The notes: generated by a model from the letters alone, not told the origin. A stretch of DNA of 45,173 bases from JANNXY01 sp031409775 (GCA_031409775.1 JANNXY010000005.1:1-45173), one strand, 5' to 3'. Shown: positions 15,985 through 25,863, numbered from the stretch's first letter. A program made the numbers and translations.

Positions 15985-17160
15985 TTAGGGATATACCTCA
16001 ATCAAAGCATTCTTTAGGGCTTGCAAATCAGAGAGGCTAATTACTCCATTATTGTTTAGGTCATATTCTGCAGGATAATTATCATCTCCGGGAATCCTTC
16101 CCGCATAACTTGCTATGCCTTTATATATTTTGCTTACTCTTTCTGCAGCAACTACATCATTATTTCTTTTTTCAAAGGCATCTTTCATAAGTTGTAAATC
16201 GGTTAGAGAAATTGTCTCATTGTTATCCAGATCAAGGAACTCTGAGTACCATATGTCTCCTTTATTTTTCAAAAGATTGTATTTTGAGACCGCTGCAAAA
16301 AATTGATTGATAACTTTCTGGCTTTCTGTCAGTTCAGGTTTCTTGGGAGGCAAAATGGGGAAATTATTTGAGGGGATTATAGGTACGCCGTCTGCATTTG
16401 TTTGCACATTATTTGAATAGATTTCAAAATACTTGCTTTTCGCCAATATTGAATCGGTTTGTATACCTCGAGGATCATCTGAAATCAAAACTCTAAATTT
16501 GCCACTTTGATCTGATGGGAGATCTAATGGGAGACTTTGCTCATAATATCCTGTTTTTGCTAAAGCTTTTCCAAAATCAAATCTTTTGCCATTATCCTTT
16601 TCTAAAATGAAATAGATTTTTTCAGTATCATCGACATCAATTTTCAGATCCCACTTAACTTTTAAAACATCCCCAAACTTATAACTTTCCCCACCCTTTG
16701 GGCTAATTATTTTTATAATAGAAGGGCTGGATGCGGGAGTATTGGCAGAAATATTTTTATCTTTCTTTCCATTTTTCTTTGCTTTGATAAAAAACTTATC
16801 GCTTGTATCAAAGATTTTCTCAGTATTTTTTAACTGGACTATATATTCGCCTTCTTTCAAAAAATAACCAGGCTTGCATTCATATTTGGTCGATGGATTG
16901 AAAGTAAAAGATTTTTTCTTGGAAGAAACCTTACCGATCGGGCAGAATTTGCCCCCATCCATTTTGGTATGCAAAGCTACCTCTATATTTCCTTTCAAGC
17001 CTTTTGAATCCCACTTTATTGTTTGGGTTTTATCAAATTCCCAATTTACAGACTTTTTGGGAGAAGTTATTTCAATAAAAGGCTTTGTTTCTGCAAAAGC
17101 AACAGTTAGCGGAGTGATAAAAATTGATAATATTAAGATTACTTTTGTTATTTTATTCAT
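15985..17160 (-). CDS. Secreted protein with Ig-like domains and a dockerin-like calcium-binding tail
   Basis: 391 aa. N-terminal signal peptide (KVILILSIFITPLTVAFA). Two beta-rich domains of the Ser/Thr-rich Kre9/KNH type open with ITSPKKSVNWEF and IISPKGGESYKFGD. A Lys/Asn linker and a proline stretch (PILPPKKPE) separate them from the C-terminus, which has two EF-hand-like dockerin repeats: DLDNNETISLTDLQLMKDA and DLNNNGVISLSDLQALKNA. The Asp/Asn positions fit calcium loops. Dockerins bind cohesins, but I see no cohesin here, so the tail may only be a calcium-stabilised module. It starts 2 nt after the pheS stop, suggesting co-transcription with pheS. Confidence 0.8.
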   Translation of the reverse strand: MNKITKVILILSIFITPLTVAFAETKPFIEITSPKKSVNWEFDKTQTIKWDSKGLKGNIEVALHTKMDGGKFCPIGKVSSKKKSFTFNPSTKYECKPGYFLKEGEYIVQLKNTEKIFDTSDKFFIKAKKNGKKDKNISANTPASSPSIIKIISPKGGESYKFGDVLKVKWDLKIDVDDTEKIYFILEKDNGKRFDFGKALAKTGYYEQSLPLDLPSDQSGKFRVLISDDPRGIQTDSILAKSKYFEIYSNNVQTNADGVPIIPSNNFPILPPKKPELTESQKVINQFFAAVSKYNLLKNKGDIWYSEFLDLDNNETISLTDLQLMKDAFEKRNNDVVAAERVSKIYKGIASYAGRIPGDDNYPAEYDLNNNGVISLSDLQALKNALIEVYP

Positions 17161-17162
17161 GT

Positions 17163-17912
17163 TTATATTGTAACATTAAATTGCTTAATCATCCTCAGAT
17201 CTGCCTGGTAAAGTGATCTGATATCATTTATGCCATACTTGAGCATGACGATGCGGTCGATACCTATTGCGAATGCATAGCCTTTCCAGTCGTTCGGATT
17301 GATGCCTCCATTCTGTAGAACGTTGGGATGCACTAGCCCGGCCCCCATGATCTCGATCCAGCCGGCGCCGCGACAGGTCCCACAACGATCATCCCCCTCC
17401 TTCTTCCCAGCACCAGTTCCATTACACCTGAAGCATGACATATCTACCTCTAGCGCCGGCTCGACGAATGGGAAATAGCTCGGACGGAATCTTGATACCA
17501 CATTGTCTCCAAATAACTTTTTCAAAATATATTCTAATGCACCTTTGAGATCTGCCAGAGATACCTCGCGATCCACTACCATGCACTCCATCTGATAGAA
17601 CTGGGCTTCGTGCGTCGCGTCAGTAGCTTCGCGACGAAACACCTTGCTACCAGGAACCACTACTCTGAAAGGTGGCTTGTGGTTCTGCATATACCTGATT
17701 TGCACCGAAGATGTCTGGGTGCGGAGTACTGTGTCTGCTTTGCCTTTGACATAGAATGTATCCTGCATGTCGCGAGCTGGGTGATCCTTGGGGATATTCA
17801 ATGCTTCGAAGTTGTAGTAGTCAGACTCGATCTCTGGTCCATCAGCAATGTCGAACCCGAGCTCACGGAAAGACTTGGCCACAATATGTATTACCTGGGT
17901 AATAGGATGCAT
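17163..17912 (-). CDS. pheS: Phenylalanyl-tRNA synthetase alpha subunit, catalytic core only
   Basis: 249 aa. The class II core is intact: MHPITQVIHIVAKSF, motif 2 region (PGSKVFRREATDATHEAQFYQ), GAGLVHPNVL and the motif 3 region (GYAFAIGIDRIVMLKYGI). The roughly 85-residue N-terminal coiled-coil arm of typical bacterial PheS is missing. The start is fixed by a promoter whose -10 is 6 nt upstream, and the preceding gene ends 14 nt before the ATG, so no longer form is available. A zinc-knuckle-like insertion (CFRCNGTGAG, 9 residues, CGTCRGAG) precedes the WIEIMGAG motif, as in some bacterial PheS. The partner pheT is displaced by two unrelated genes. Confidence 0.95.
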   Translation of the reverse strand: MHPITQVIHIVAKSFRELGFDIADGPEIESDYYNFEALNIPKDHPARDMQDTFYVKGKADTVLRTQTSSVQIRYMQNHKPPFRVVVPGSKVFRREATDATHEAQFYQMECMVVDREVSLADLKGALEYILKKLFGDNVVSRFRPSYFPFVEPALEVDMSCFRCNGTGAGKKEGDDRCGTCRGAGWIEIMGAGLVHPNVLQNGGINPNDWKGYAFAIGIDRIVMLKYGINDIRSLYQADLRMIKQFNVTI

Positions 17913-17918
17913 TGGTGG

Positions 17919-17947
17919 ATTATATCCTAGTATCCAAGTGTCTTCAA
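17919..17947 (-). promoter_or_regulatory. Leaderless-type promoter of pheS
   Basis: TTGAAG (17942-17947), 17-nt spacer, perfect TATAAT (17919-17924), 6 nt to the ATG at 17912. It overlaps the last codons of the giant surface-protein gene. Confidence 0.75.
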
Positions 17948-20900
17948 CTTGGCCACTGTCCCCACATTTACTGTCCCATCAGCTGGAGTGATCTTGTTCG
18001 CGATCTGCCACTTGATAAGTGCAGCTTTGGTAGCAGGGCCAAACTGACCTTTAGACACACCTTTGGGCATGATTAGGTATTTGCTCTTTTCTAGAAAGGT
18101 TTGGAGGATTGTGACATCTGGACCTACAGCGTTTTGCTTGAGTCCGAGGGCTTTCACAGAGAGTTCGGGGGTTGTGGTAGTGGGTTTAGTTGGAGTAGTT
18201 GGTTTGACTGTAGCATTCTTCTTTAGAATCTCGTTTATCTTGGCTTTAGTCTTAGTATCTATCTTGCCAGTTACCTTTAGCTTGTATTTGGTCTGGAATA
18301 ACTTGGTAGCTGATTCGGTTTTAGTGTCAAAGATGTTTGTGGTGGAAGCTAGGAGTTTTTCTTTGATGAGTAGAGACTGGAGAATCTTTACTTGAGCATC
18401 TTTGGATCCTTTTTTCAGACTCTTGGTAATCTGGGGTGCAGTGGTCTTGGTTCCTCCTCCTCCGCCACCACCAGAAGATTTCCTAGGTGTGACAGTGTTA
18501 GCAGTTACTGTCGTAGTAACAGATGCAACTGAAGATGTAGCATACTTGCCTGCAGCGTCCTTCGCTACGGCTACAATAGAATAGGTGCCAGCTGACGGAG
18601 ACCAAGAAATACTATATGGAGAAGAAGTATCTGTACCAATAAGAGTTGTACTTTGATAAAACTTCACTTCAGCAACCGCAATGTCATCAGTTGCATTCGC
18701 TGTAATTGTAACTGGAGCAGCTGCGGTAGAACCTGTCAAAGGCGAAGTAATGGAAACAACTGGATCTTCATTATCTACCAATTCATATTCTGAAAATCCA
18801 GCAACATCAAAGCTGTATGTATCTCCGCCTGTGTCGTATATGGGATTTGAACAAGTCGTACAATACGAACCGTCTTTGAGTATTGCGATATCAGCAAGCA
18901 GGATAGTAATGTTTTTGAAAGTAAGCCTTGCTGCTCTGTTTAGCTCAGGAATATTTATTGACCTTAAATCAACTGATCTATTTCCCATAATAATATTTGA
19001 ACTTAGATCAATGGGAATCATGTTGTTACCACTTGTTCTCATAACTGAGTATGTGGTCGTTGTTGTTGCCCAAGCTATTCTTGCATTGCTATTTTCTATT
19101 TCAAGAGAGTTAAGAGAGTTCAAATTTAGCAAAGCGCTCGCTGAAGAAATATCCGGTCTCATAGTAGCTCCGACAGGAACAGGAGGTAGAGGACATCCTC
19201 TGAGATTTACCACAGTTGTAGACGGAGTATTTGGACAAAGATCATTGCTATTTATAACAAAGTCCCCATCATTGTCGGCATTTGGGTCCGCAGAAACATT
19301 AAATACAACAGTATCTTGCGCAGAAGCATTGCTGGTGTCTCTAACTGTAAGTCGAAGAGTTACGACGCCAGCACTTCCAAAAGTTACTGTCGGTGATACA
19401 ACTGATGTGCTTGAAAAGTTTACGGTTACGTTTGAAGGATTTGTTACTACTGCCCAAAGATACGTCAAAGCATCGCCATCTGGATCAGATGAAAGTGAGC
19501 CTGAAATATTTTTACCAATTCCTAAGGTCGCAGAATCATCTAGACCAGCGTTTGCTGTTGGGGATCTGTTTACATTTGTAACATTAACTACAACTACTTC
19601 AGAATCAGTCCTAGTTGTGCTATCAGTAACAATAAATGTAATTGCGTAGCTTCCTGATTGAGCATAAGTAGGGCTAAAAGAAAATACTCCTGTCGAAGAA
19701 AGAGTTGCGTTGGTTGGAAGTGCAGTCGCTGTAGAGTAACTCACAAAGTCTCCATTCGCATCTGTGGAGCTTAGGTTAAATGAAAGATTAGCATTTTCCA
19801 AAACTGTTTTAGGAGAACCGATTGAAGTAAGTACTGGAGCTGTGGGAGGAATAGTGATAGGTAGTGTTGTAACCGATGCAATATTAGATACAGTTTGATT
19901 TCCAGCAGCGTCTACTGCATATACTGTAAAGTTGTATGTAGTGTCAGGTACAAGTCCAGTGACTATGTGAGAGTTACCAGAGAAATCTCCTTGCGATGTA
20001 CTGTTTTTATATATAGTGTAGTGGTCCACTCCAGTATTATCTGTAGCAACTGACCAGGAAAGGTTTGTGGAGGTTTGGGTGGTATTAGATGATACGAGAG
20101 TAACTTGAGATGGAGGACTAGTATCTGAAGTTGAACCACCACCTATTGAGCCTACATATAGTCTTGCGTAGCGGGTGGCATTAGGATCTAGAGCCGTAAT
20201 AAATATCTTTGATCCGTCTGATGATATGTCTGGTGTAGAAGCCGTTGAACCAGTAATACTATTGGGAATATGCGTTTGGAAAACTCCTCCTCCATTTAAT
20301 GAAATCCTAAAATCGAATAAATCTACGCCGTTAAAAGTATTTAGCGCTATAACTCCACTATTAGAAACAGCCATTCCATTTCGAGAAAAATCCTGCCCCC
20401 CAATCGGACCTTTGTCAGATATACTGCCAGTGCTTAAGTTTATTTCAAAAATATGCTTCACACCCGAAACAAGCTTATCTCCGTATGCTTTTGAACCATC
20501 GGGCGTATGACCTACAAAACTAAGCCCGCTTCCGTTGGGAACAGCAGTCGCAACACCAGTATCAGCTGAGTAATAATATATACCAATAGTATTTTTATTA
20601 AATAATATTTTCCTACCATCCTCTGAATATCGAAAATTGGGATAACCGTTTGCCGCTAAGCCAAGCAGATCTATCGGATTTCCAAAACTGCTACCACCGT
20701 CTGTTGAAATTTGAGCGTAACGATTGTCGTAAATTGCGGTGATCCTATTGCCTGCAGAAGAAATATGTATACCTGTCCAATTATTCCTAGGTAAAGACGC
20801 TATCGGAGACATGGTTCCTTCGAGAGTTTGCGATAGGTAGACATTACCCAGACTTTCTGTGGCTACGATCTTCCCTCCATTAGAAATTGAAATGCTAGAC

Positions 20901-22786
20901 CACGCCTTATCAGTATTTATCTTTAATAGTGGCGAGGAACCATTTAAAGACGTGAAGATATAATACGAGTTTTGTCCTGATAGTGCGGATGCTCCCACCC
21001 CTACCACTTTCGTGCCATCTGCTGAGGAATCTAAATGATAAACAGTATTTGATGTAGATCCTGGATTAGCAAGTGGTACCGACTGCGATGTCCAAACAAA
21101 TGAAATATATGTAAACGGGACGGAATCAGTGTTTGAGCTTCCGTCTTGATAAGTTGCTTTAGTATAAAGAGTATGTGACCCAGATGTTGAAGGACTAGGA
21201 ATATTGTTCCCCGCTCTAGAGCAATCAATTGTTGTAAATGGTCCATTTATCCCTAAATCAAAGTGATACCCGCAAGTTACAGCATTACTCCAAAATACTA
21301 CTGGTGCCCAGCCGGTACCGATATAATCCCCTGCAACTGGTGATGTAATAGATGATTGGGGAGGATTATAGGTAAATGAAGCTGAACTTGTTTCAGAACT
21401 TCCTAGAGAATTCGTAGATTTAGCATAAAAGACATGCGCCCCCGATGATGGCTGAGGAATATCTGAACCAGACTTGGAACAATCTACGGAAGTGAATACT
21501 CCATTGGTACCCAAATCAAAATTATATCCACAGCTCGACGCGCTATTCCAAAACACTGCCGGAGCCCAAGAGGTGTGAGTAGAATTATTTTCTGGAGTTA
21601 AAATTGTAAACGTACTACTTAACTTTCCTACAACCAAATTTGTATCCCCAGAATAAACGATTTTCTTTCCATCTCTTGATAGTTGAAGAGTAAGAGGATT
21701 TTCCCTAACGTCTGTAAGTGCTGGACTCGAAATGAAACTTACTCCTCCGTCAGTTGAAGCTCTTATCACACTCGATGTAAGGACCACTACAACAGACCCA
21801 TCACCAGACATTTTCAATGCAGTTTTATGACCTCCTCCTACAGCAACTGGAGTTTGGAAACTTCCAGAAGTCCCACCAATATATAACCTATCTTCTGAAA
21901 TGACTCCATTGGAAGCACTATGAACTGCGAATTTCGAGCCATCACCAGATACTGCAACCAAAGTGCTAGTCCAGTAGTTAGCAATATTTCTATTTTGCCA
22001 TGATACTCCACCGTTTGTGGAAGTATACACTGATGACAGGCTCTGACTACCTGTATGGCCAAAACCGATAACAGTATTTAAATCCTCAGAAAATTCCATT
22101 TTATGCCAAAAAAGTCCCGTAGCAATGGTTTGTGATAAACCCCAATTAACTCCGCCGTCGCTTGTCGTATACACAGTTAGATCTCTACCACTTTTAACAA
22201 CTAGTTTTGTACCATCAGCAGACATCTGTATATATTCAGACCCCTTATCTGTTGCAGCGACAAGCTCCCTCCAAGTCGCTCCAGAGTCGTTTGATGTATA
22301 TATTACTCTCGGGAAATTATTGGGGTGCGCAGCAGCAAGAATTTGTCCATTTGATGACGAAGTCACCGCACTAGCAAACACTCCACTTGGTAATGTTCTT
22401 TTTATCCAGCCGGCTACGCTATCCCATGTGTATAAAGTGTTTGAATATAAAGAAATCGCACCAATCATTTTGTTGCCATTACTCGATAAGGCAAGCGACC
22501 TAAATCCATAATTAAATCCAGGTGAATATTCATTATTGGTATAAGCTAAAATATTTTCTTTACTCCAGCCGAAAAGGCCTCCTGAAGCATCATTTGACAA
22601 AGAACCCGCAGCCGCTCCGATCATAGCATTGTTAGACAAATTCCGATCTATATTGTTGTGTAAATCAGATAGACTCTGTTTTAGATTACGAACCTGTTTT
22701 TGCAATGAATCAATAATACCAGCTTCAGAAACAGCTGGAGTGCTGATAATAATGACTAAAAAAATGTATATAAGATATTTATTCAT
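17927..22786 (-). CDS. Giant secreted propeller/Ig protein with two peptidoglycan-binding domains
   Basis: About 1619 aa from ATG 22786, where the signal peptide (MNKYLIYIFLVIIIS) begins 6 nt after a TATAAT; an in-frame ATG at 22801 would lie upstream of the -10. Order of modules: short coiled coil; a beta-propeller of BNR/sialidase-like blades (SxDGxK, TSxDGGxxW) at about 60-395; two near-identical Cys-containing Ig-like domains (WAPAVFWNSASSCGY, WAPVVFWSNAVTCGY); a second propeller at about 565-885; fibronectin type III; a cadherin-like Ig domain; a PKD-like domain; a thrombospondin type 3 calcium repeat (DADNDGDFV region); another Ig domain; a Gly-rich linker; and two PG_binding_1 domains (KILQSLL, TILQTFLEK). 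It is probably held on peptidoglycan non-covalently and displayed as an adhesin or scaffold. Confidence 0.9.
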   Translation of the reverse strand: MNKYLIYIFLVIIISTPAVSEAGIIDSLQKQVRNLKQSLSDLHNNIDRNLSNNAMIGAAAGSLSNDASGGLFGWSKENILAYTNNEYSPGFNYGFRSLALSSNGNKMIGAISLYSNTLYTWDSVAGWIKRTLPSGVFASAVTSSSNGQILAAAHPNNFPRVIYTSNDSGATWRELVAATDKGSEYIQMSADGTKLVVKSGRDLTVYTTSDGGVNWGLSQTIATGLFWHKMEFSEDLNTVIGFGHTGSQSLSSVYTSTNGGVSWQNRNIANYWTSTLVAVSGDGSKFAVHSASNGVISEDRLYIGGTSGSFQTPVAVGGGHKTALKMSGDGSVVVVLTSSVIRASTDGGVSFISSPALTDVRENPLTLQLSRDGKKIVYSGDTNLVVGKLSSTFTILTPENNSTHTSWAPAVFWNSASSCGYNFDLGTNGVFTSVDCSKSGSDIPQPSSGAHVFYAKSTNSLGSSETSSASFTYNPPQSSITSPVAGDYIGTGWAPVVFWSNAVTCGYHFDLGINGPFTTIDCSRAGNNIPSPSTSGSHTLYTKATYQDGSSNTDSVPFTYISFVWTSQSVPLANPGSTSNTVYHLDSSADGTKVVGVGASALSGQNSYYIFTSLNGSSPLLKINTDKAWSSISISNGGKIVATESLGNVYLSQTLEGTMSPIASLPRNNWTGIHISSAGNRITAIYDNRYAQISTDGGSSFGNPIDLLGLAANGYPNFRYSEDGRKILFNKNTIGIYYYSADTGVATAVPNGSGLSFVGHTPDGSKAYGDKLVSGVKHIFEINLSTGSISDKGPIGGQDFSRNGMAVSNSGVIALNTFNGVDLFDFRISLNGGGVFQTHIPNSITGSTASTPDISSDGSKIFITALDPNATRYARLYVGSIGGGSTSDTSPPSQVTLVSSNTTQTSTNLSWSVATDNTGVDHYTIYKNSTSQGDFSGNSHIVTGLVPDTTYNFTVYAVDAAGNQTVSNIASVTTLPITIPPTAPVLTSIGSPKTVLENANLSFNLSSTDANGDFVSYSTATALPTNATLSSTGVFSFSPTYAQSGSYAITFIVTDSTTRTDSEVVVVNVTNVNRSPTANAGLDDSATLGIGKNISGSLSSDPDGDALTYLWAVVTNPSNVTVNFSSTSVVSPTVTFGSAGVVTLRLTVRDTSNASAQDTVVFNVSADPNADNDGDFVINSNDLCPNTPSTTVVNLRGCPLPPVPVGATMRPDISSASALLNLNSLNSLEIENSNARIAWATTTTTYSVMRTSGNNMIPIDLSSNIIMGNRSVDLRSINIPELNRAARLTFKNITILLADIAILKDGSYCTTCSNPIYDTGGDTYSFDVAGFSEYELVDNEDPVVSITSPLTGSTAAAPVTITANATDDIAVAEVKFYQSTTLIGTDTSSPYSISWSPSAGTYSIVAVAKDAAGKYATSSVASVTTTVTANTVTPRKSSGGGGGGGTKTTAPQITKSLKKGSKDAQVKILQSLLIKEKLLASTTNIFDTKTESATKLFQTKYKLKVTGKIDTKTKAKINEILKKNATVKPTTPTKPTTTTPELSVKALGLKQNAVGPDVTILQTFLEKSKYLIMPKGVSKGQFGPATKAALIKWQIANKITPADGTVNVGTVAKLKTLGY

Positions 22787-22792
22787 CGAGTA

Positions 22793-22821
22793 ATTATACA
22801 CCCTATTAGCACTTCTTTGAA
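22793..22821 (-). promoter_or_regulatory. Leaderless-type promoter of the giant surface-protein gene
   Basis: TTCAAA (22816-22821), 17-nt spacer, perfect TATAAT (22793-22798), 6 nt to ATG 22786. Confidence 0.7.
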
Positions 22822-23879
22822 TACCTCATCATTAACAACGGTTTCTCTATGAATCTATACGATAAAGCTGAAATGGCACACGCAGTGGTAAAGGCCAGCG
22901 CAAATTTAAACAAGAATGGAAAATCAGCCGCAAACCTCTGTACCAAGATTATCGAGATTATATGGTAGCAATAAAGTCCATAAGACCTCTTGCCAATCCA
23001 CGCTAGCATATCGTTGATACGACAGAACGCTATTTTGTCTACTTTAAATATTGAATTCTTGCCAAATACTTGATCAGATATAATAAGTGCCGAAAGTAGA
23101 GAAAATATCAAAGGGCCAAGTGCCCTACCGAGGTCAGAATCAACTGATATGCGTAAATACAAGAATAAACATGTCGCAACCCAGATCATTGCTGAAGCAA
23201 ATTTAGGTAGGTTCGAAATTATCTCTTTAAATCTAGCCGACTTTGAGACCGAAACTGCTAGCACACACCCCACGAGCAGATCCGACATTACAGACAGAGA
23301 AGAGTACGCGACGATTTTATATTCAGAAATATTTATGAATCGATAAACAAATGAGAGTGCAATACCTACGCACATGATCCAGACGAGTAGTTTGGTGCGA
23401 ACCTCTGTAAACCACGGCCACAGTAGGTAGAACTGCTCTTCTACAGAAACTGACCACAGTATCGCTATAGCGAGTGACACGGAACTATAGTACGCCATCG
23501 CGAAATTACCTAGAAATAATGTAAAAAATCCTAGGTACAGCTCTCCAGGTACAAACAACAACGTTGCAATAATAGCGATAATCAGAGTAATGAAATAAAC
23601 TGGCCAGATTCGTAATATTCTGCGGATATAGAAACTCTTTATAGATAGCTTGCCTGAGGCATGTCTTTCTCTATATATGAGAAATGTGATCAGAAACCCA
23701 CTTAGCACAAAGAAGAAGTTCACCCCTAGATCGCCTTGGACCAGAAATGCGCTATAGAACCCAGGGTCGAGGAACAATACCGCATGGGATACGAAGACTG
23801 ATATATAGGCCAGAGCTCGCAGAGCATCCAAGTTCGGCAGCCAGAAGCGGGTTTGATCTGTGTTCATATGTTTAGACAT
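22806..23879 (-). CDS. Acyltransferase family 3 membrane protein (OafA/YrhL-like)
   Basis: 357 aa integral membrane protein with about ten hydrophobic helices. Family features seen: the catalytic-type His in FVSHAVLF, GVNFFFVLSGFLITFLIYR, FYIRRILRIWPVYF and WSVSVEEQFYLLWPW. These enzymes move acyl (often acetyl) groups from the cytoplasm onto surface sugars, lipids or peptidoglycan. No C-terminal SGNH domain. It is divergent from the GT2 glycosyltransferase at 23911, suggesting a shared role in making or decorating a surface glycan; the acceptor cannot be told. A TACAAT lies 12 nt before the ATG. Confidence 0.9.
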   Translation of the reverse strand: MSKHMNTDQTRFWLPNLDALRALAYISVFVSHAVLFLDPGFYSAFLVQGDLGVNFFFVLSGFLITFLIYRERHASGKLSIKSFYIRRILRIWPVYFITLIIAIIATLLFVPGELYLGFFTLFLGNFAMAYYSSVSLAIAILWSVSVEEQFYLLWPWFTEVRTKLLVWIMCVGIALSFVYRFINISEYKIVAYSSLSVMSDLLVGCVLAVSVSKSARFKEIISNLPKFASAMIWVATCLFLYLRISVDSDLGRALGPLIFSLLSALIISDQVFGKNSIFKVDKIAFCRINDMLAWIGKRSYGLYCYHIISIILVQRFAADFPFLFKFALAFTTACAISALSYRFIEKPLLMMRYSKKC

Positions 23880-23910
23880 CTTACCTTTTTTATTGTAATC
23901 TATAAAGACG

Positions 23911-25146
23911 ATGATTCTAGAATCAGTTACCTACGGCTTTCTGTTTATAATGCTATATTTCCAGGTATTTCTCCTGCTTACTTACTTTGAAAAAAGGAAT
24001 TCCTTTGGCTATGCCAAATCAGAAACCGACTACAGCCCTACTGTAACCATACTCGTACCGTGTTTCAACGAAGAAACAACCCTTGCGATAACAGTAGAAT
24101 CCCTGCTTAACCTGGACTACCCTTCTGACCAACTCTCTATATACCTGATCGATGATGGATCCACCGACAGCACAGCCGAAGTCATGCACAAATATGCAAG
24201 CGGCTATCCTCAGATAAAAACATTTCACAAAGAAAACGGTGGCAAATGGCGCGCGCTCAACTTTGGCCTCGAGCACACTACAAGCGAATTCGTAGGCTGC
24301 CTAGACGCGGATTCATTTGTAGACAAAGGCGCGCTACGCGAGATTATGCATCATTTCCAGACTCATCCGGATGTAATGACCGTAACACCGTCGATGCGCA
24401 TATGGCGGCCCAACACATTGGTACGCAAGATGCAGAATTCTGAATATGATCTAGGGGTATTTGTGCGCAAAACACTGTCACTACTCAATGCAATCCATAT
24501 TACACCTGGACCATTTTCCATATTTAGAAAAAAAGTATTTGATTCTATAGGACCATACAGACATGCTCACAACACCGAGGACCTAGAAATCGCCATGCGC
24601 ATGCAGAAAGCCGGTATGAAAATTGGCAATGCGCACAAAGCGATCGTATACACAGTGGGCCCTGCAAATGCCTACAGATTATACAAGCAACGAGTAAGGT
24701 GGACTGGTGGGTACCTCAAGAACATGGTCGACTATCGCAACATGATATTCTCCCGCAAATTCGGCCACCTATCACTCATAGTCCTGCCCATGACGGTAAT
24801 GTCGGTAATCACCGCGCTTTTCCTTTTCTCTATATTTGCCCTATCGATAATCAAAGGGATATTTAAAATGATGGAGAAACTGCTGCTTGTCGGCCTGCCT
24901 GATTTGAGTTTCAAATTCGACATAAACTGGTTCTTTATCGATGTAAAGATCGTTACATTTGTAACAATCTTCCTACTCGGTACTGTGGTGCTCAGTATAT
25001 TTATCGGTAGAATGCTAACCAATAATAAAAAGCTTATTACACTTGATTTGGTTTCATTTATCTGTTTATATAGCTTTATATCTCCTTTCTGGCTAGTCAC
25101 TTCGGTGTACAATACAGTCATGTCGAGGGAAACCAAATGGCGTTAA
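23911..25146 (+). CDS. Membrane glycosyltransferase family 2 (processive synthase-like)
   Basis: 411 aa. One N-terminal transmembrane helix, a GT-A domain, then three or four C-terminal helices. Catalytic motifs are in order: VPCFNEE, IDDGSTDST (nucleotide-sugar Asp), CLDADSFV (metal-binding DxD), NTEDLEIAMRMQ (ED base) and KQRVRWTGGY (QxxRW). This layout matches cellulose/PNAG/hyaluronan synthase-like enzymes such as PgaC/IcaA. Product sugar unknown. A weak promoter (TTTAGA, TGTAAT) lies 11 nt before the ATG. The thioredoxin-like gene starts 19 nt after the stop, and an acyltransferase gene is divergent; together these suggest a surface polysaccharide locus. Confidence 0.92.
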   Translation: MILESVTYGFLFIMLYFQVFLLLTYFEKRNSFGYAKSETDYSPTVTILVPCFNEETTLAITVESLLNLDYPSDQLSIYLIDDGSTDSTAEVMHKYASGYPQIKTFHKENGGKWRALNFGLEHTTSEFVGCLDADSFVDKGALREIMHHFQTHPDVMTVTPSMRIWRPNTLVRKMQNSEYDLGVFVRKTLSLLNAIHITPGPFSIFRKKVFDSIGPYRHAHNTEDLEIAMRMQKAGMKIGNAHKAIVYTVGPANAYRLYKQRVRWTGGYLKNMVDYRNMIFSRKFGHLSLIVLPMTVMSVITALFLFSIFALSIIKGIFKMMEKLLLVGLPDLSFKFDINWFFIDVKIVTFVTIFLLGTVVLSIFIGRMLTNNKKLITLDLVSFICLYSFISPFWLVTSVYNTVMSRETKWR

Positions 25147-25165
25147 CAATATTTAAACAAATTTC

Positions 25166-25861
25166 ATGAACCAAGAACAATTTAACTGGACCAAATACAT
25201 AATAGCATTGCTGGTTACAGGGCTTATATTTATCGGTGCAATCTATCTCTCCAACTACTTCAATGAAAAGAAGCTGGAGTCGGTCCGTGAGATCGAGAAC
25301 CGTATGGCCATAGACATCCTCTCATCAGAGACTCAGTTTGCCCTTATCAACTCATCATCGTGCAAACTGATCACCCCCAACATCCTGTCATCGGAATTGA
25401 ACGACCTCGCAAGCCGTGTGTCCTATATGGAGCAGAACCGTAGCCAGAACGACGCAGAGCTCTTACGGCTCAAGAAACAGTATTCCCTACTCCAGATCAA
25501 GGATTTCCTCCTTACAGAGCGTATACAGGCCCAGTGCGGGATCAAGACCGCCTCGGTGCTATATTTCTATAGCAACCTCGAAGCTTGCCCAGAGTGTCAG
25601 AAGACCGCCACCATACTTACATTCCTTCGCGAAAAATACCCGGGACTACGAGTGTACGCATTTGACTACAACCTCGACCTTTCTGCGATCCGCACAATCA
25701 TTTCATTAAATAAAATAGAAAACAACTTACCCGCTATCGTTGTAGACGACGAAGTATTCTACAGCCTCGATTCACTAGAATCATTTGAGAAAGCTATGCC
25801 ATTTCTAAAGACTCTAAAGACTGCAACGACTACAGCGACTACTACAACGGAGAAGAAATAA
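25166..25861 (+). CDS. Membrane-anchored thioredoxin-like protein with CPEC motif
   Basis: 231 aa. One N-terminal transmembrane helix (YIIALLVTGLIFIGAIYL), a helical, probably coiled-coil segment (about residues 70-120), then a thioredoxin-like fold: beta strand VLYFYS, active site ACPECQK (CxxC) and a later LPAIVVDD strand with the expected cis-Pro position. Thr-rich tail. Probably a thiol oxidoreductase or a redox-sensing protein facing outward. It directly follows the GT2 gene with no separate promoter seen, so it is likely in the same transcript. The link to glycan synthesis is only positional. Confidence 0.75.
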   Translation: MNQEQFNWTKYIIALLVTGLIFIGAIYLSNYFNEKKLESVREIENRMAIDILSSETQFALINSSSCKLITPNILSSELNDLASRVSYMEQNRSQNDAELLRLKKQYSLLQIKDFLLTERIQAQCGIKTASVLYFYSNLEACPECQKTATILTFLREKYPGLRVYAFDYNLDLSAIRTIISLNKIENNLPAIVVDDEVFYSLDSLESFEKAMPFLKTLKTATTTATTTTEKK

Positions 25862-25863
25862 TC

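Noticed and set aside
18681..19649. Long plus-strand frame (322 codons) opposite the giant surface gene
   Set aside because: It is a mirror of the Ser/Thr/Val-rich coding strand, has no promoter or domain, and the minus-strand gene is clearly real.
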